Under the pieces are notes generated by a model, which had not been told where the DNA came from, made no database searches, and saw nothing but the letters and a program-made list of their open reading frames with translations. This document shows positions 7,525 through 13,667 of a stretch of DNA of 27,083 nt, one piece after another. The stretch spans positions 1-27,083 of the forward strand of contig CAKTWK010000029.1 of NCBI GenBank assembly GCA_934630735.1, read 5' to 3'. The position numbers were made by a program, and so were the translations under genes. This DNA is from an uncultured Collinsella sp. Its GTDB lineage: Bacteria; Actinomycetota; Coriobacteriia; Coriobacteriales; Coriobacteriaceae. Positions within the stretch are counted from its first letter, which is position 1; every line of letters starts with the position of its first letter.

Positions 7525-8883
7525 TTACTCGTCCTTGGGCGCGGGATGCTTGCAGACCACGCTCATGTAAATCATGCCGAGCACGGCAGCGGTGACCGAA
7601 CCGGCAAGGATGGCGGCCTTGGCAGCCAGAACCTCAAACTGGGCCGTCGGGAAGGCAAGGCCGCTGATGAGAATCGACATAGTAAAGCCGATACCGCCCA
7701 GAATGCCCACACCGGCAATCATGTGCCAGTTGACATTGCGCGGCAGCTCGCAGGCCCTAAGCTTAACCAGGGTAAACGTCATGCCAAAGATACCGATCGG
7801 CTTGCCCAGCAGCATGCCAAAGTACACGCCGAGCGTCACCGGGTCAATGAGCAGCGTGCTCATGTCCACGCCCACTAGGCGAACCTGTGCGTTCACGAAC
7901 GCAAAGATCGGCAGGATCACAAAGTTGACCGGCGTGGAGATCAGACGCTCCATGCGGATGAGCGGCGGGGTCACGCGGTGCATGACGCGCTCGACCTTGG
8001 TAGTCGAGACGGTAAAGTCATGCTGGCCCAGGATGTGTGCCTCGTCGTCGTAGCGGTCATCGAGCAGCGGCAGGCACTCGCCCAGCCAATCGGTGAGACT
8101 ATCGAGCTTGACGCCGCACTTGGCCGGAATGGTGAAGGCCAGGATGACGCCAGCAAGCGTGGCATGTACGCCGCTCTTGAACATGCAGAACCACAACAGC
8201 AGACCCAGTACCGAATACGGGGCAAGGCGGTAATGCTGCGTCTTGTTGAGCCACACGAGTGCGCAGGTCACAAGCGCGGCGGCGCCCAACCAAAACGGAT
8301 TGGGACTCTGACCGTAGAAGATGGCGATGGCGGCGATGGAGATGAGGTCGTCGGCGATGGCGAGCGTCGAGAAGAACACGCGCACGCCGTTGGGCACGCG
8401 ATTGCCCAAAAGCGACAGCACGCCCAGCGCAAAGGCAATATCGGTTGCCATGGGGATGGCCCAACCGTTGCGGGCGCCGGCATGGTTAAAGATCAGGTAG
8501 ATGCAGGCGGGAACAACGACGCCGCCCACGGCCGCCAGCATGGGAAGCATGGCCTGACGTGGATTCTTGAGCTCTCCGACCGTCATCTCGTACTTAAGCT
8601 CAATGCCCACCAACAAAAAGAAAATCGCCATGAGGAAGTCGTTGACGAAAAGCTCAACGGTGAGACCGGCCGTAAGGTTGCCCAGACCCACATACAGCGG
8701 GGTCTCCAAAAAGTGATGGATGGCCTCGTAGGCATCGGTATTGGCGCAAATGACGGCGGCGATGGCGGCGAAGACCATGACGGCGGCGGAAATCGTGCCG
8801 TTCTCGGCGATGCGCTCCCAGATATCGTGACGCTCAAAGCGCTTGCGCTCACGAACGTTGAACAGCTGCTCAGTTGCTGCCAT
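7525..8883 (-). CDS. nhaA: NhaA, Na+/H+ antiporter
   Basis: Inner-membrane antiporter that exports Na+ (or Li+) in exchange for H+, used in pH and sodium homeostasis. The 452-aa protein has about 12 hydrophobic segments. It keeps the cation-site aspartates: D148 in MATDIAFALG and D178/D179 in LAIADDLISI, equivalent to E. coli D133 and D163/D164. A hydrophilic loop near 275-310 (DDRYDDEAHILGQHDF) is larger than in E. coli NhaA (388 aa). The ATG at 8883 follows AAAGGAG by 6 nt. The leader contains an intrinsic terminator and other structure that probably control read-through into this gene. Confidence 0.95.
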   Translation of the reverse strand: MAATEQLFNVRERKRFERHDIWERIAENGTISAAVMVFAAIAAVICANTDAYEAIHHFLETPLYVGLGNLTAGLTVELFVNDFLMAIFFLLVGIELKYEMTVGELKNPRQAMLPMLAAVGGVVVPACIYLIFNHAGARNGWAIPMATDIAFALGVLSLLGNRVPNGVRVFFSTLAIADDLISIAAIAIFYGQSPNPFWLGAAALVTCALVWLNKTQHYRLAPYSVLGLLLWFCMFKSGVHATLAGVILAFTIPAKCGVKLDSLTDWLGECLPLLDDRYDDEAHILGQHDFTVSTTKVERVMHRVTPPLIRMERLISTPVNFVILPIFAFVNAQVRLVGVDMSTLLIDPVTLGVYFGMLLGKPIGIFGMTFTLVKLRACELPRNVNWHMIAGVGILGGIGFTMSILISGLAFPTAQFEVLAAKAAILAGSVTAAVLGMIYMSVVCKHPAPKDE

Positions 8884-9091
8884 GGGCGGCTCCTTTCACG
8901 GGATGGCTCCCGTCTTAAAAAAGCACGGCCCGCCCAAGTGGCGGCGCCGCGCTCTAACGTATTACGCTTGCATCTAGCCTACCCTGCACGACAAGCACGC
9001 AGGCGTGGCCGAAAAGCGGAACCACAGGTTGAACATTATTTGCTCAACGGCGCGGGCACGCCTGTCCAAGAGACGACGCGGCGCCGTGCAC
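8884..9091 (-). promoter_or_regulatory. Structured nhaA 5' leader, candidate attenuator or riboswitch
   Basis: Reading the minus strand from 9091, arm A (9089-9078) is followed by a helix of 8 perfect pairs (9064-9057 with 9007-9000). That helix encloses a stem-loop (9049-9029, 7 pairs with one G-U) and a second small hairpin. Then come arm B (8952-8941) and arm C (8933-8923) with a T-run. A and B are 11/12 identical, so both can pair with C. Both also contain the self-complementary CGGCGCCG, so A can pair with B and block the B:C terminator. Known Li+/Na+ riboswitches precede cation transporter genes; I cannot match this leader to a published consensus by eye. Confidence 0.5.
8917..8952 (-). 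terminator. Intrinsic terminator inside the nhaA leader
   Basis: On the minus strand, arm 8952-8941 pairs with arm 8933-8923 (11 pairs, one G-U, one bulged base, 7-nt loop), followed at once by six T residues (8922-8917). The nhaA start codon is only 34 nt further on, and that gap also contains a small hairpin (8899-8914) and the ribosome-binding site, leaving no room for a promoter. Transcription of nhaA must therefore pass through this terminator. Confidence 0.8.
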
Positions 9092-9131
9092 AAAAAACGA
9101 CCGGAGCGCGGGGCGTCCGCGATCCGGTCGT
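9092..9131 (-). terminator. Intrinsic terminator after ppaC
   Basis: The stem pairs 9097-9105 with 9123-9131 and continues as an inner helix (9107-9111 with 9117-9121) after one mismatch. On the minus strand it is followed by a six-T run (9097-9092). It lies 20 nt after the ppaC stop codon. Confidence 0.88.
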
Positions 9132-9151
9132 CGGTGTTAGGTCAAAAGAAC

Positions 9152-10075
9152 CTAGCAGGCGGCCATGATGGGGGCAGCGACCTGCTTCTTACGGGAGAGA
9201 ACGCCCGGCATCCAGACGCCGTCGTGCTCGTCGGCAATGCCCAAGCCCTTCTGAGCAGCCTCGGTCTCGCCCTCGAGCAGGACCTGCGAGCCCTCCTCCA
9301 TGATGTCGGTGATGCACAGGACGATGCCATCGGCACCCTTCTCGGCGGCGTAGGCGCGCATGGCCTCACGGATCTCGTCGATCATGCCGAGAGCGCGGCT
9401 CTTGTCGACAGTCTCGTACTGGCCGATGAGCAGCTTCTTGCCAGCGGGCTCGAACATCTTGATGTCGTTGCCGACCATCTCGGCTGCGGTGAAGGAGCCG
9501 GACGGACGGGTGAGGAAGACCTCCATGCCAAACTTGACCGGGTCGACGCCCACCTGCTCGCCGAGCTTGGCGGCGACGGCGCGGTCGACATCGGTGGTGG
9601 TGGGGCTCTTGAGCATGAGCGTGTCGGTCATCATGGCCGAGAGCAGCAGCTTGGCCTGGACGTCGGAAAGCTCAACGCCGAGCACGCCGGCGAGCTTGGT
9701 GACGATGGTGCAGCTGGAGCCCCAGGGCAGGCAGATGTAGTGCAGCGGGCCGGCGGTCTCGAAATCGCCGATGCGGTGATGATCGACGACGCCAAAGACC
9801 GTGGCGTCCTTAAGGCCGGCAACGGACTGGGCGGACTCGTTGTGGTCGGTGAGGACGACAAGCTGACCGGCCTCGACGGAATCGATCACGCGGGGCTCGG
9901 CGATGCCGGCGTCGGCAAGCAGCTTGGCGGACTCGGCCGGAAGCTGACCAAGGGCGCAGGCCTCGTAGGTGTTGCCGGCATACTCAACCTGGTTGAGCAG
10001 CTGGGACAGGACGACGGCGCTCATGATGGCGTCGTTATCGGGGTTCTGGTGACCAAAGACAAGAACGTTTGCCAT
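9152..10075 (-). CDS. ppaC: Manganese-dependent inorganic pyrophosphatase, family II
   Basis: Hydrolyses pyrophosphate to two phosphates, driving biosynthetic reactions forward. The 307-aa length is standard for the DHH-DHHA2 family II enzymes. Metal ligands are visible in GHQNPDND (H9, D13, D15), LTDHNE (D77) and VVDHHR (D98, H99, H100). The DHHA2 domain ends with the conserved VLSRKKQVAAPI near 293-304, which contains the substrate-binding RKKQ. The ATG at 10075 is preceded by GGAGG 6 nt upstream. It is downstream of the glucokinase on the same strand, separated by 166 nt that hold a REP-like palindrome, and has its own terminator. Confidence 0.95.
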   Translation of the reverse strand: MANVLVFGHQNPDNDAIMSAVVLSQLLNQVEYAGNTYEACALGQLPAESAKLLADAGIAEPRVIDSVEAGQLVVLTDHNESAQSVAGLKDATVFGVVDHHRIGDFETAGPLHYICLPWGSSCTIVTKLAGVLGVELSDVQAKLLLSAMMTDTLMLKSPTTTDVDRAVAAKLGEQVGVDPVKFGMEVFLTRPSGSFTAAEMVGNDIKMFEPAGKKLLIGQYETVDKSRALGMIDEIREAMRAYAAEKGADGIVLCITDIMEEGSQVLLEGETEAAQKGLGIADEHDGVWMPGVLSRKKQVAAPIMAAC

Positions 10076-10188
10076 GGATATCCTCCACTTGATATGTGTA
10101 CTTGGACGTAGCTATGGTAGCACGCCGATGCCGAGCTTTCGCAGACGGAAGGGCCACGGCATATTTTGGGGCAGGCATGGGGGCCAAG

Positions 10189-10240
10189 GCTGTCCCTTTT
10201 GCACCATGTTGGTGCAAAGTAACCTGACCCCTTTGCACCA
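10189..10240. repeat. Three-arm palindromic element, locus b of the REP-like family
   Basis: Three alternating arms are present: TTTGCACCA (10198-10206), TGGTGCAAAG (10210-10219) and CTTTGCACCA (10231-10240). The middle arm can pair with either neighbour. On the minus strand one complete unit has loop GGGTCAGGTTA, and a truncated second unit carries GGGACAG (10195-10189). A 22-base stretch (10210-10231) recurs exactly, in inverse orientation, at 16718-16739. The last arm ends 1 nt from the glucokinase stop codon, so it may also act as that gene's transcript end. Confidence 0.75.
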
Positions 10241-10241
10241 G

Positions 10242-11195
10242 CTATTTACCGGCGGCGCGCAGGGCTACATAGGCGGCACCGATGATGCCGGCGTCGTTGC
10301 CGAGCGAAGCGACCTTAATGGGCGTCTCGCGCGAGGCGGAGAGCGCATACTGTTTAAAGTGCTCGCGGACCTTGTCGAGGTAGACATCGGCCGAAGCGGA
10401 AGCGCCGCCACCAATCAGGAACATCTCGGGATCGACCACGTTGGCAATAAGCGCCAGGGCACGGCCGAGATAGTCGGCCATGGTATCGGCAGCTGCCAGC
10501 GCGAGCTTGTCGCCCTCGCGGCAGGCCTGGAACACGTCCTTGGAATCGGAGGGGCCGGTGAGCTCGATGGGCTCGACACCCGCCTTCTTGCACTCGGCAA
10601 GGTAGTTGCTCACCACGCCGGTGGCGCTGGAATACTGCTCCAGGTGGCCATGGCCGCCGCAGCCGCAGACGCGCTCCTCAGCCGGGTTCAGGCACATGTG
10701 GCCAATCTCGCCGCCGGCGCCCACAACGCCCGACACCACGTCGCCGTTAACGATAACGCCGCCGCCCACGCCGGTACCAATGGTGACCATCACCACGTTC
10801 TGCACGCCCTTGGCGGAACCGAGCCAAGCCTCGCCCATGGCAGCGGCGTTGGCATCGTTCTCGTACTTAACAACCGCGTCGGGGCAGTGCTCCTGAATGG
10901 CGACTCTTAGCTCGGGCAGGTTAATGGCAATGTTGGCCTTGACCTTGGCATCGCCCGATGCCGGGATGGGGCACGGAACGGCCAGGCCAATACCCGCCAC
11001 AAAGGCGCGCGGAATCTGGGCCTTGGCGACCACCTGGTCGATAGCCTCGGTCACCGCGGCAAAGCCCGCAGCGTCAACGATGGGCGGCGTGGGCACGCTG
11101 GCCTTGGCCAGCAGGTTGCCGTCCTCGTCGAACAGGCCCTCCTTAACCGAAGTGCCGCCGACGTCGATGCCGATGTAATACTGCTTAGGTTCCAT
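10242..11195 (-). CDS. glcK: ROK-family glucokinase
   Basis: Phosphorylates glucose (or a related hexose) with ATP. The 317-aa protein has the N-terminal phosphate-binding motif GIDVGGTSVK (9-18), catalytic D114 in YENDANAAA, the GTGVGGG loop near 140, and the ROK zinc region: H166 in GEIGHM and CGCGGHGHLE (C177, C179). The last zinc Cys of the usual GxxGCxE is His184 here. The ATG at 11195 follows AAAGGCGG; the upstream in-frame start at 11222 has no family similarity. Other ROK kinases act on fructose, N-acetylmannosamine or allose, so exact substrate specificity is inferred. Divergent gntR-manA suggests a shared hexose-phosphate theme. Confidence 0.88.
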   Translation of the reverse strand: MEPKQYYIGIDVGGTSVKEGLFDEDGNLLAKASVPTPPIVDAAGFAAVTEAIDQVVAKAQIPRAFVAGIGLAVPCPIPASGDAKVKANIAINLPELRVAIQEHCPDAVVKYENDANAAAMGEAWLGSAKGVQNVVMVTIGTGVGGGVIVNGDVVSGVVGAGGEIGHMCLNPAEERVCGCGGHGHLEQYSSATGVVSNYLAECKKAGVEPIELTGPSDSKDVFQACREGDKLALAAADTMADYLGRALALIANVVDPEMFLIGGGASASADVYLDKVREHFKQYALSASRETPIKVASLGNDAGIIGAAYVALRAAGK

Positions 11196-11534
11196 GGGAG
11201 CCCGCCTTTCTCGTTTAAACATTGCCTGTATGGTACCGCTCCCAAGGCAAAAACCTGCTAAAAAGGGACAGGTTTGTTTTGGCAGGTTTTATCTGGGAAA
11301 ACGCAAGGCATGAGATTCGGTTCGCTGGGCGGCAAAACGGCCCAACCCCATCTTCGAGCCGATCAATTTGCTCAATACCACATTATTCGAATGCATATTC
11401 ATTTAGAGCGCTCTAGTTGATAAAGAGAAGCGTTTTTTAATTATATCTTTCTCGAACTTTTCAAAAACGCAATAGGGATGCTTAGGCGTGGACTATACTT
11501 TTTTTATACTCAATCAAGCTGGAAAGGAGGTTCC
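11196..11534. promoter_or_regulatory. Divergent glcK / gntR control region
   Basis: This 339-nt gene-free stretch is AT-rich in its right half. It holds a REP-like element (11250-11290), a 12-bp perfect palindrome TAGAGCGCTCTA (11404-11415) that could be an operator, and an inverted repeat GCGTTTTT/AAAAACGC (11430-11437 with 11463-11470) spaced by 25 nt. Two TATACT boxes (11494-11499 and 11505-11510) precede gntR, neither with a good -35 element. The dyads may be sites for the neighbouring GntR protein. Confidence 0.45.
11250..11290 (+). repeat. Palindromic element, locus c of the REP-like family
   Basis: The arms AAAACCTGC (11250-11258) and GCAGGTTTT (11282-11290) are perfect inverted repeats. 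They enclose 23 nt containing AGGGACAGGTTTG. The loop core GGGACAG matches the other three loci, while the arms do not. It lies in the divergent control region about 55 nt upstream of glcK. Confidence 0.6.
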
Positions 11535-12254
11535 ATGATTCCCAAATATGAGGCGATAGCTGCGGATATCCGCCGAAGCATCGAGGACGGCGTTTTTAAA
11601 CCGGGCGACAAGCTACCCACCGTCGTTGAGTTCTGCGAGATCTATAGCGTTTCCAAAATCACCGTCAAACGTGCTATTGAGCAGATTACCGATGAAGGTC
11701 TTGTTACCAGCCGGCGCGGATCGGGCACCTACGTTAAGGACACGGCGGGGCTTCCCGGCCAGGTGTTTTTCCAAGGCAAGAACGACCGCGCCCAAGGCTT
11801 TTCGTACGAGCATCGCGGGGAGAAAGTGACCTCGGTGGTCTACGATTTCTCGATCGTCAATCCGCCGGCAGAGGTTGCGACCCAGCTGGGAATGGCCGAA
11901 GACGACTTTGCCTATCACATTGTGCGCGTACGCGAGGTCGATGGTCAGCCCATCGTTATCGAGTACACCTATATGCCACTCGAGCTGATTCCGGGTCTTA
12001 AGAAAAAAGACCTGTACGCATCGATCTACAGCTTCATCCGCGAGCAGTGCGGACTCAAGATCTCGAGTTTCCACCGTACCATTCGCGCTGTCGCGGCAAC
12101 TGAAGAAGAGGCTGAGCGCCTGGATACCAAACCCGGCTCTCCCCTGCTCGAACTCAACCAGATTGGCTTCTTGGATAGCGGCACCGCGTTTGAATATTCT
12201 GTCTCGCACAACGTAGGCGACCGCTTTGAGCTGCATAACGTAACGCTGGCCTAG
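11535..12254 (+). CDS. GntR-family regulator, HutC/UTRA subfamily
   Basis: Transcription factor of 239 aa. Residues 3-70 form the winged helix-turn-helix (MIPKYEAIAADIRRSIEDG at the start; VSKITVKRAIEQI is the recognition part; RRGSGTYV is the wing). Residues about 90-235 form the UTRA ligand-binding domain, which in relatives binds sugar phosphates or small organic effectors. The ATG at 11535 follows GGAGG by 4 nt; an upstream in-frame ATG at 11478 overlaps the promoter region and is unlikely. Position between glcK and manA suggests control of hexose uptake or catabolism, possibly with a sugar phosphate effector, but no transporter is adjacent. Confidence 0.92.
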   Translation: MIPKYEAIAADIRRSIEDGVFKPGDKLPTVVEFCEIYSVSKITVKRAIEQITDEGLVTSRRGSGTYVKDTAGLPGQVFFQGKNDRAQGFSYEHRGEKVTSVVYDFSIVNPPAEVATQLGMAEDDFAYHIVRVREVDGQPIVIEYTYMPLELIPGLKKKDLYASIYSFIREQCGLKISSFHRTIRAVAATEEEAERLDTKPGSPLLELNQIGFLDSGTAFEYSVSHNVGDRFELHNVTLA

Positions 12255-12326
12255 TTTTGTAATCCGGTGGGTGCTCGTTTTGAGCTGTCCTACGCGGCAC
12301 CCGCACAACCTTATGGGAGTATGCAC

Positions 12327-13259
12327 ATGTCCGATTTGATTAAACTCACGCCGATCTTCCACGAGAAGATCTGGGGCGGCCGCCAGCTGGAGACCGTGTT
12401 TGGCTACGACATTCCCGAGGGTCCCATCGGTGAGTGCTGGGCCATCTCGGCCCATCCCAACGGCGACTGCCAGATCGCTGAGGGCCCGTACGCCGGTCAC
12501 ACGCTGTCATGGCTGTGGGCCGAGCACCGCGAACTCTTTGGCAACTGCAAGGGCAAGGAGTTCCCGCTGCTCATTAAGATTCTGGACGCCAAGGACGACC
12601 TTTCGATCCAGATTCACCCCAACGACGAGTACGCCGCCGAGCACGAGAACGGTAGCTTGGGCAAAACCGAGTGCTGGTACGTGCTGGACTGCGAGCCCGG
12701 TGCCACGATCATCGTCGGCCAGCGCGCGCACGACCGCACCGAGGCTGCGCAGATGATCGAGGAGGGCCGTTGGGACGAGATGCTCAACGTGCTGCCGATT
12801 CACAAGGGTGACTTTTTCCAGATCGACTCCGGCACCGTGCACGCCATCAAGACTGGCACACTCATTTTGGAAACGCAGCAGTCAAGCGATGTGACATATC
12901 GCCTGTACGACTACGACCGCCCCGGCACCGACGGCAAGCTGCGCCCGCTGCACATTGAGCAGAGCCTCGACTGTATCGACTTCAATGCTCAGGCACCGAC
13001 CGACGGCACCGTGACCGCGCCCGAGATCGACGGCGTGACCGAGCTCGAGTCTAACTCCTGCTACACCGTCGATCGCGTGCGCGTCAACGGCAGCAAGACC
13101 CTCGACCAGCGCTGGCCCTTCATGTGCCTGTCGGTCATCGACGGCGAGGGCACCGTGTGCGGCGAGCCCGTTCACAAGGGCAGCCACCTGCTGGCACCGA
13201 GCACCGTGGACAAGATCGAGCTCGAGGGCAATATGGAACTGATCATCAGCCACCTGTAA
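12327..13259 (+). CDS. manA: Mannose-6-phosphate isomerase, class I
   Basis: Interconverts mannose 6-phosphate and fructose 6-phosphate using zinc. The 310-aa protein has the short Bacillus-like form. Zinc ligands are Q95 and H97 in IQIHPND, E115 in KTECWY, and H172 in SGTVHAI. The ATG at 12327 has GGGAG 7 nt upstream; the ATG at 12321 is too close to that site. It lies 72 nt after gntR and is probably co-transcribed with it. A pair of strong hairpins follows. Confidence 0.95.
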   Translation: MSDLIKLTPIFHEKIWGGRQLETVFGYDIPEGPIGECWAISAHPNGDCQIAEGPYAGHTLSWLWAEHRELFGNCKGKEFPLLIKILDAKDDLSIQIHPNDEYAAEHENGSLGKTECWYVLDCEPGATIIVGQRAHDRTEAAQMIEEGRWDEMLNVLPIHKGDFFQIDSGTVHAIKTGTLILETQQSSDVTYRLYDYDRPGTDGKLRPLHIEQSLDCIDFNAQAPTDGTVTAPEIDGVTELESNSCYTVDRVRVNGSKTLDQRWPFMCLSVIDGEGTVCGEPVHKGSHLLAPSTVDKIELEGNMELIISHL

Positions 13260-13292
13260 GCCTCTGGCCAGCAACAACAAGCTAAAAAGCAA

Positions 13293-13330
13293 CAAGGGGC
13301 TCCCCCACTCATCAACGGGGGAGCCCCTTG
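13293..13330. terminator. Strong hairpin after manA (copy 1)
   Basis: A perfect 14-bp GC-rich stem (13293-13306 with 13317-13330) has a 10-nt loop, 33 nt after the manA stop. There is no immediate T-run on the plus strand, only CCTCATTT, so termination is plausible but imperfect. A near copy lies about 118 nt downstream. Confidence 0.65.
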
Positions 13331-13411
13331 CCTCATTTCATAAACATTTTAGTAACTAATTGAAATGATGCCGAACAGCATAAAACGTTCAATCATCAAA
13401 GGCCAAAGCAC

Positions 13412-13446
13412 AAGGGGCTCCCCCGCTCAAATACGGAGGAGCCCCT
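13412..13446. repeat. Second copy of the manA-distal hairpin
   Basis: This copies the first hairpin's left arm exactly (CAAGGGGCTCCCCC at 13411-13424). The right arm is slightly diverged (CGGAGGAGCCCCT), giving 12 of 13 pairs, and the loop differs. Neither strand has a T-run directly after it. An AT-rich 80-nt spacer (13331-13410) separates the two copies. Confidence 0.6.
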
Positions 13447-13485
13447 ACTCGTATCTATATATCAGCCCACCCGGCTCTCCAGACC

Positions 13486-13513
13486 AAAAATCGAACGAGC
13501 AGAGCGACGTTCG
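13486..13513 (-). terminator. Candidate terminator for pcrA or a downstream RNA
   Basis: On the minus strand CGAACG (13513-13508) pairs with CGTTCG (13497-13492), then a base and five T residues follow (13490-13486). The stem is short at 6 pairs. It is the first T-tract hairpin after the pcrA stop codon, so the 129-bp foldback would lie in the pcrA 3' untranslated region. Confidence 0.45.
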
Positions 13514-13531
13514 TCCAGCAACGTTACCCAA

Positions 13532-13660
13532 GGATCTGGGCGGGCGTCTGGGGCAACATCGATCGCGAGTTCCGCACGAGCCGGAGAGCACTTAATGTGC
13601 TCTCCGTGCGAGCAGGACTGTCCGAGCAGGCGATGTTGCCCCATACGCCCGCCCAGGTCC
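13532..13660. repeat. 129-bp foldback element with 30-bp inverted arms
   Basis: Arm 13532-13561 pairs with 13631-13660 with one mismatch (13548 with 13644) and one G-T pair. The centre folds further: GGAGAGCAC (13583-13591) with GTGCTCTCC (13597-13605) around a 5-nt loop, and CGCAC (13573-13577) with GTGCG (13606-13610). It begins 8 nt after the pcrA stop. It has no coding potential that I can defend. No target-site duplication flanks it. It may be a structured RNA, a MITE-like remnant or a very long 3' UTR hairpin. Confidence 0.8.
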
Positions 13661-13667
13661 GCCGGGA

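Larger units (their letters stand above)
13260..13667. other. 408-bp gene-free, hairpin-rich region between manA and pcrA
   Basis: This stretch between two convergent genes holds four separate hairpin structures: two related GC-rich hairpins, a weak terminator and the 129-bp foldback. Short open frames in it run through the palindromes and have no plausible ribosome-binding sites. I see no tRNA, rRNA or known small-RNA signature. Confidence 0.6.

Noticed and set aside
13532..13660. Foldback as 6S RNA, SRP RNA or a T-box leader
   Set aside because: None of the conserved sequence blocks of these RNAs is present, and it lies downstream of genes on both sides.
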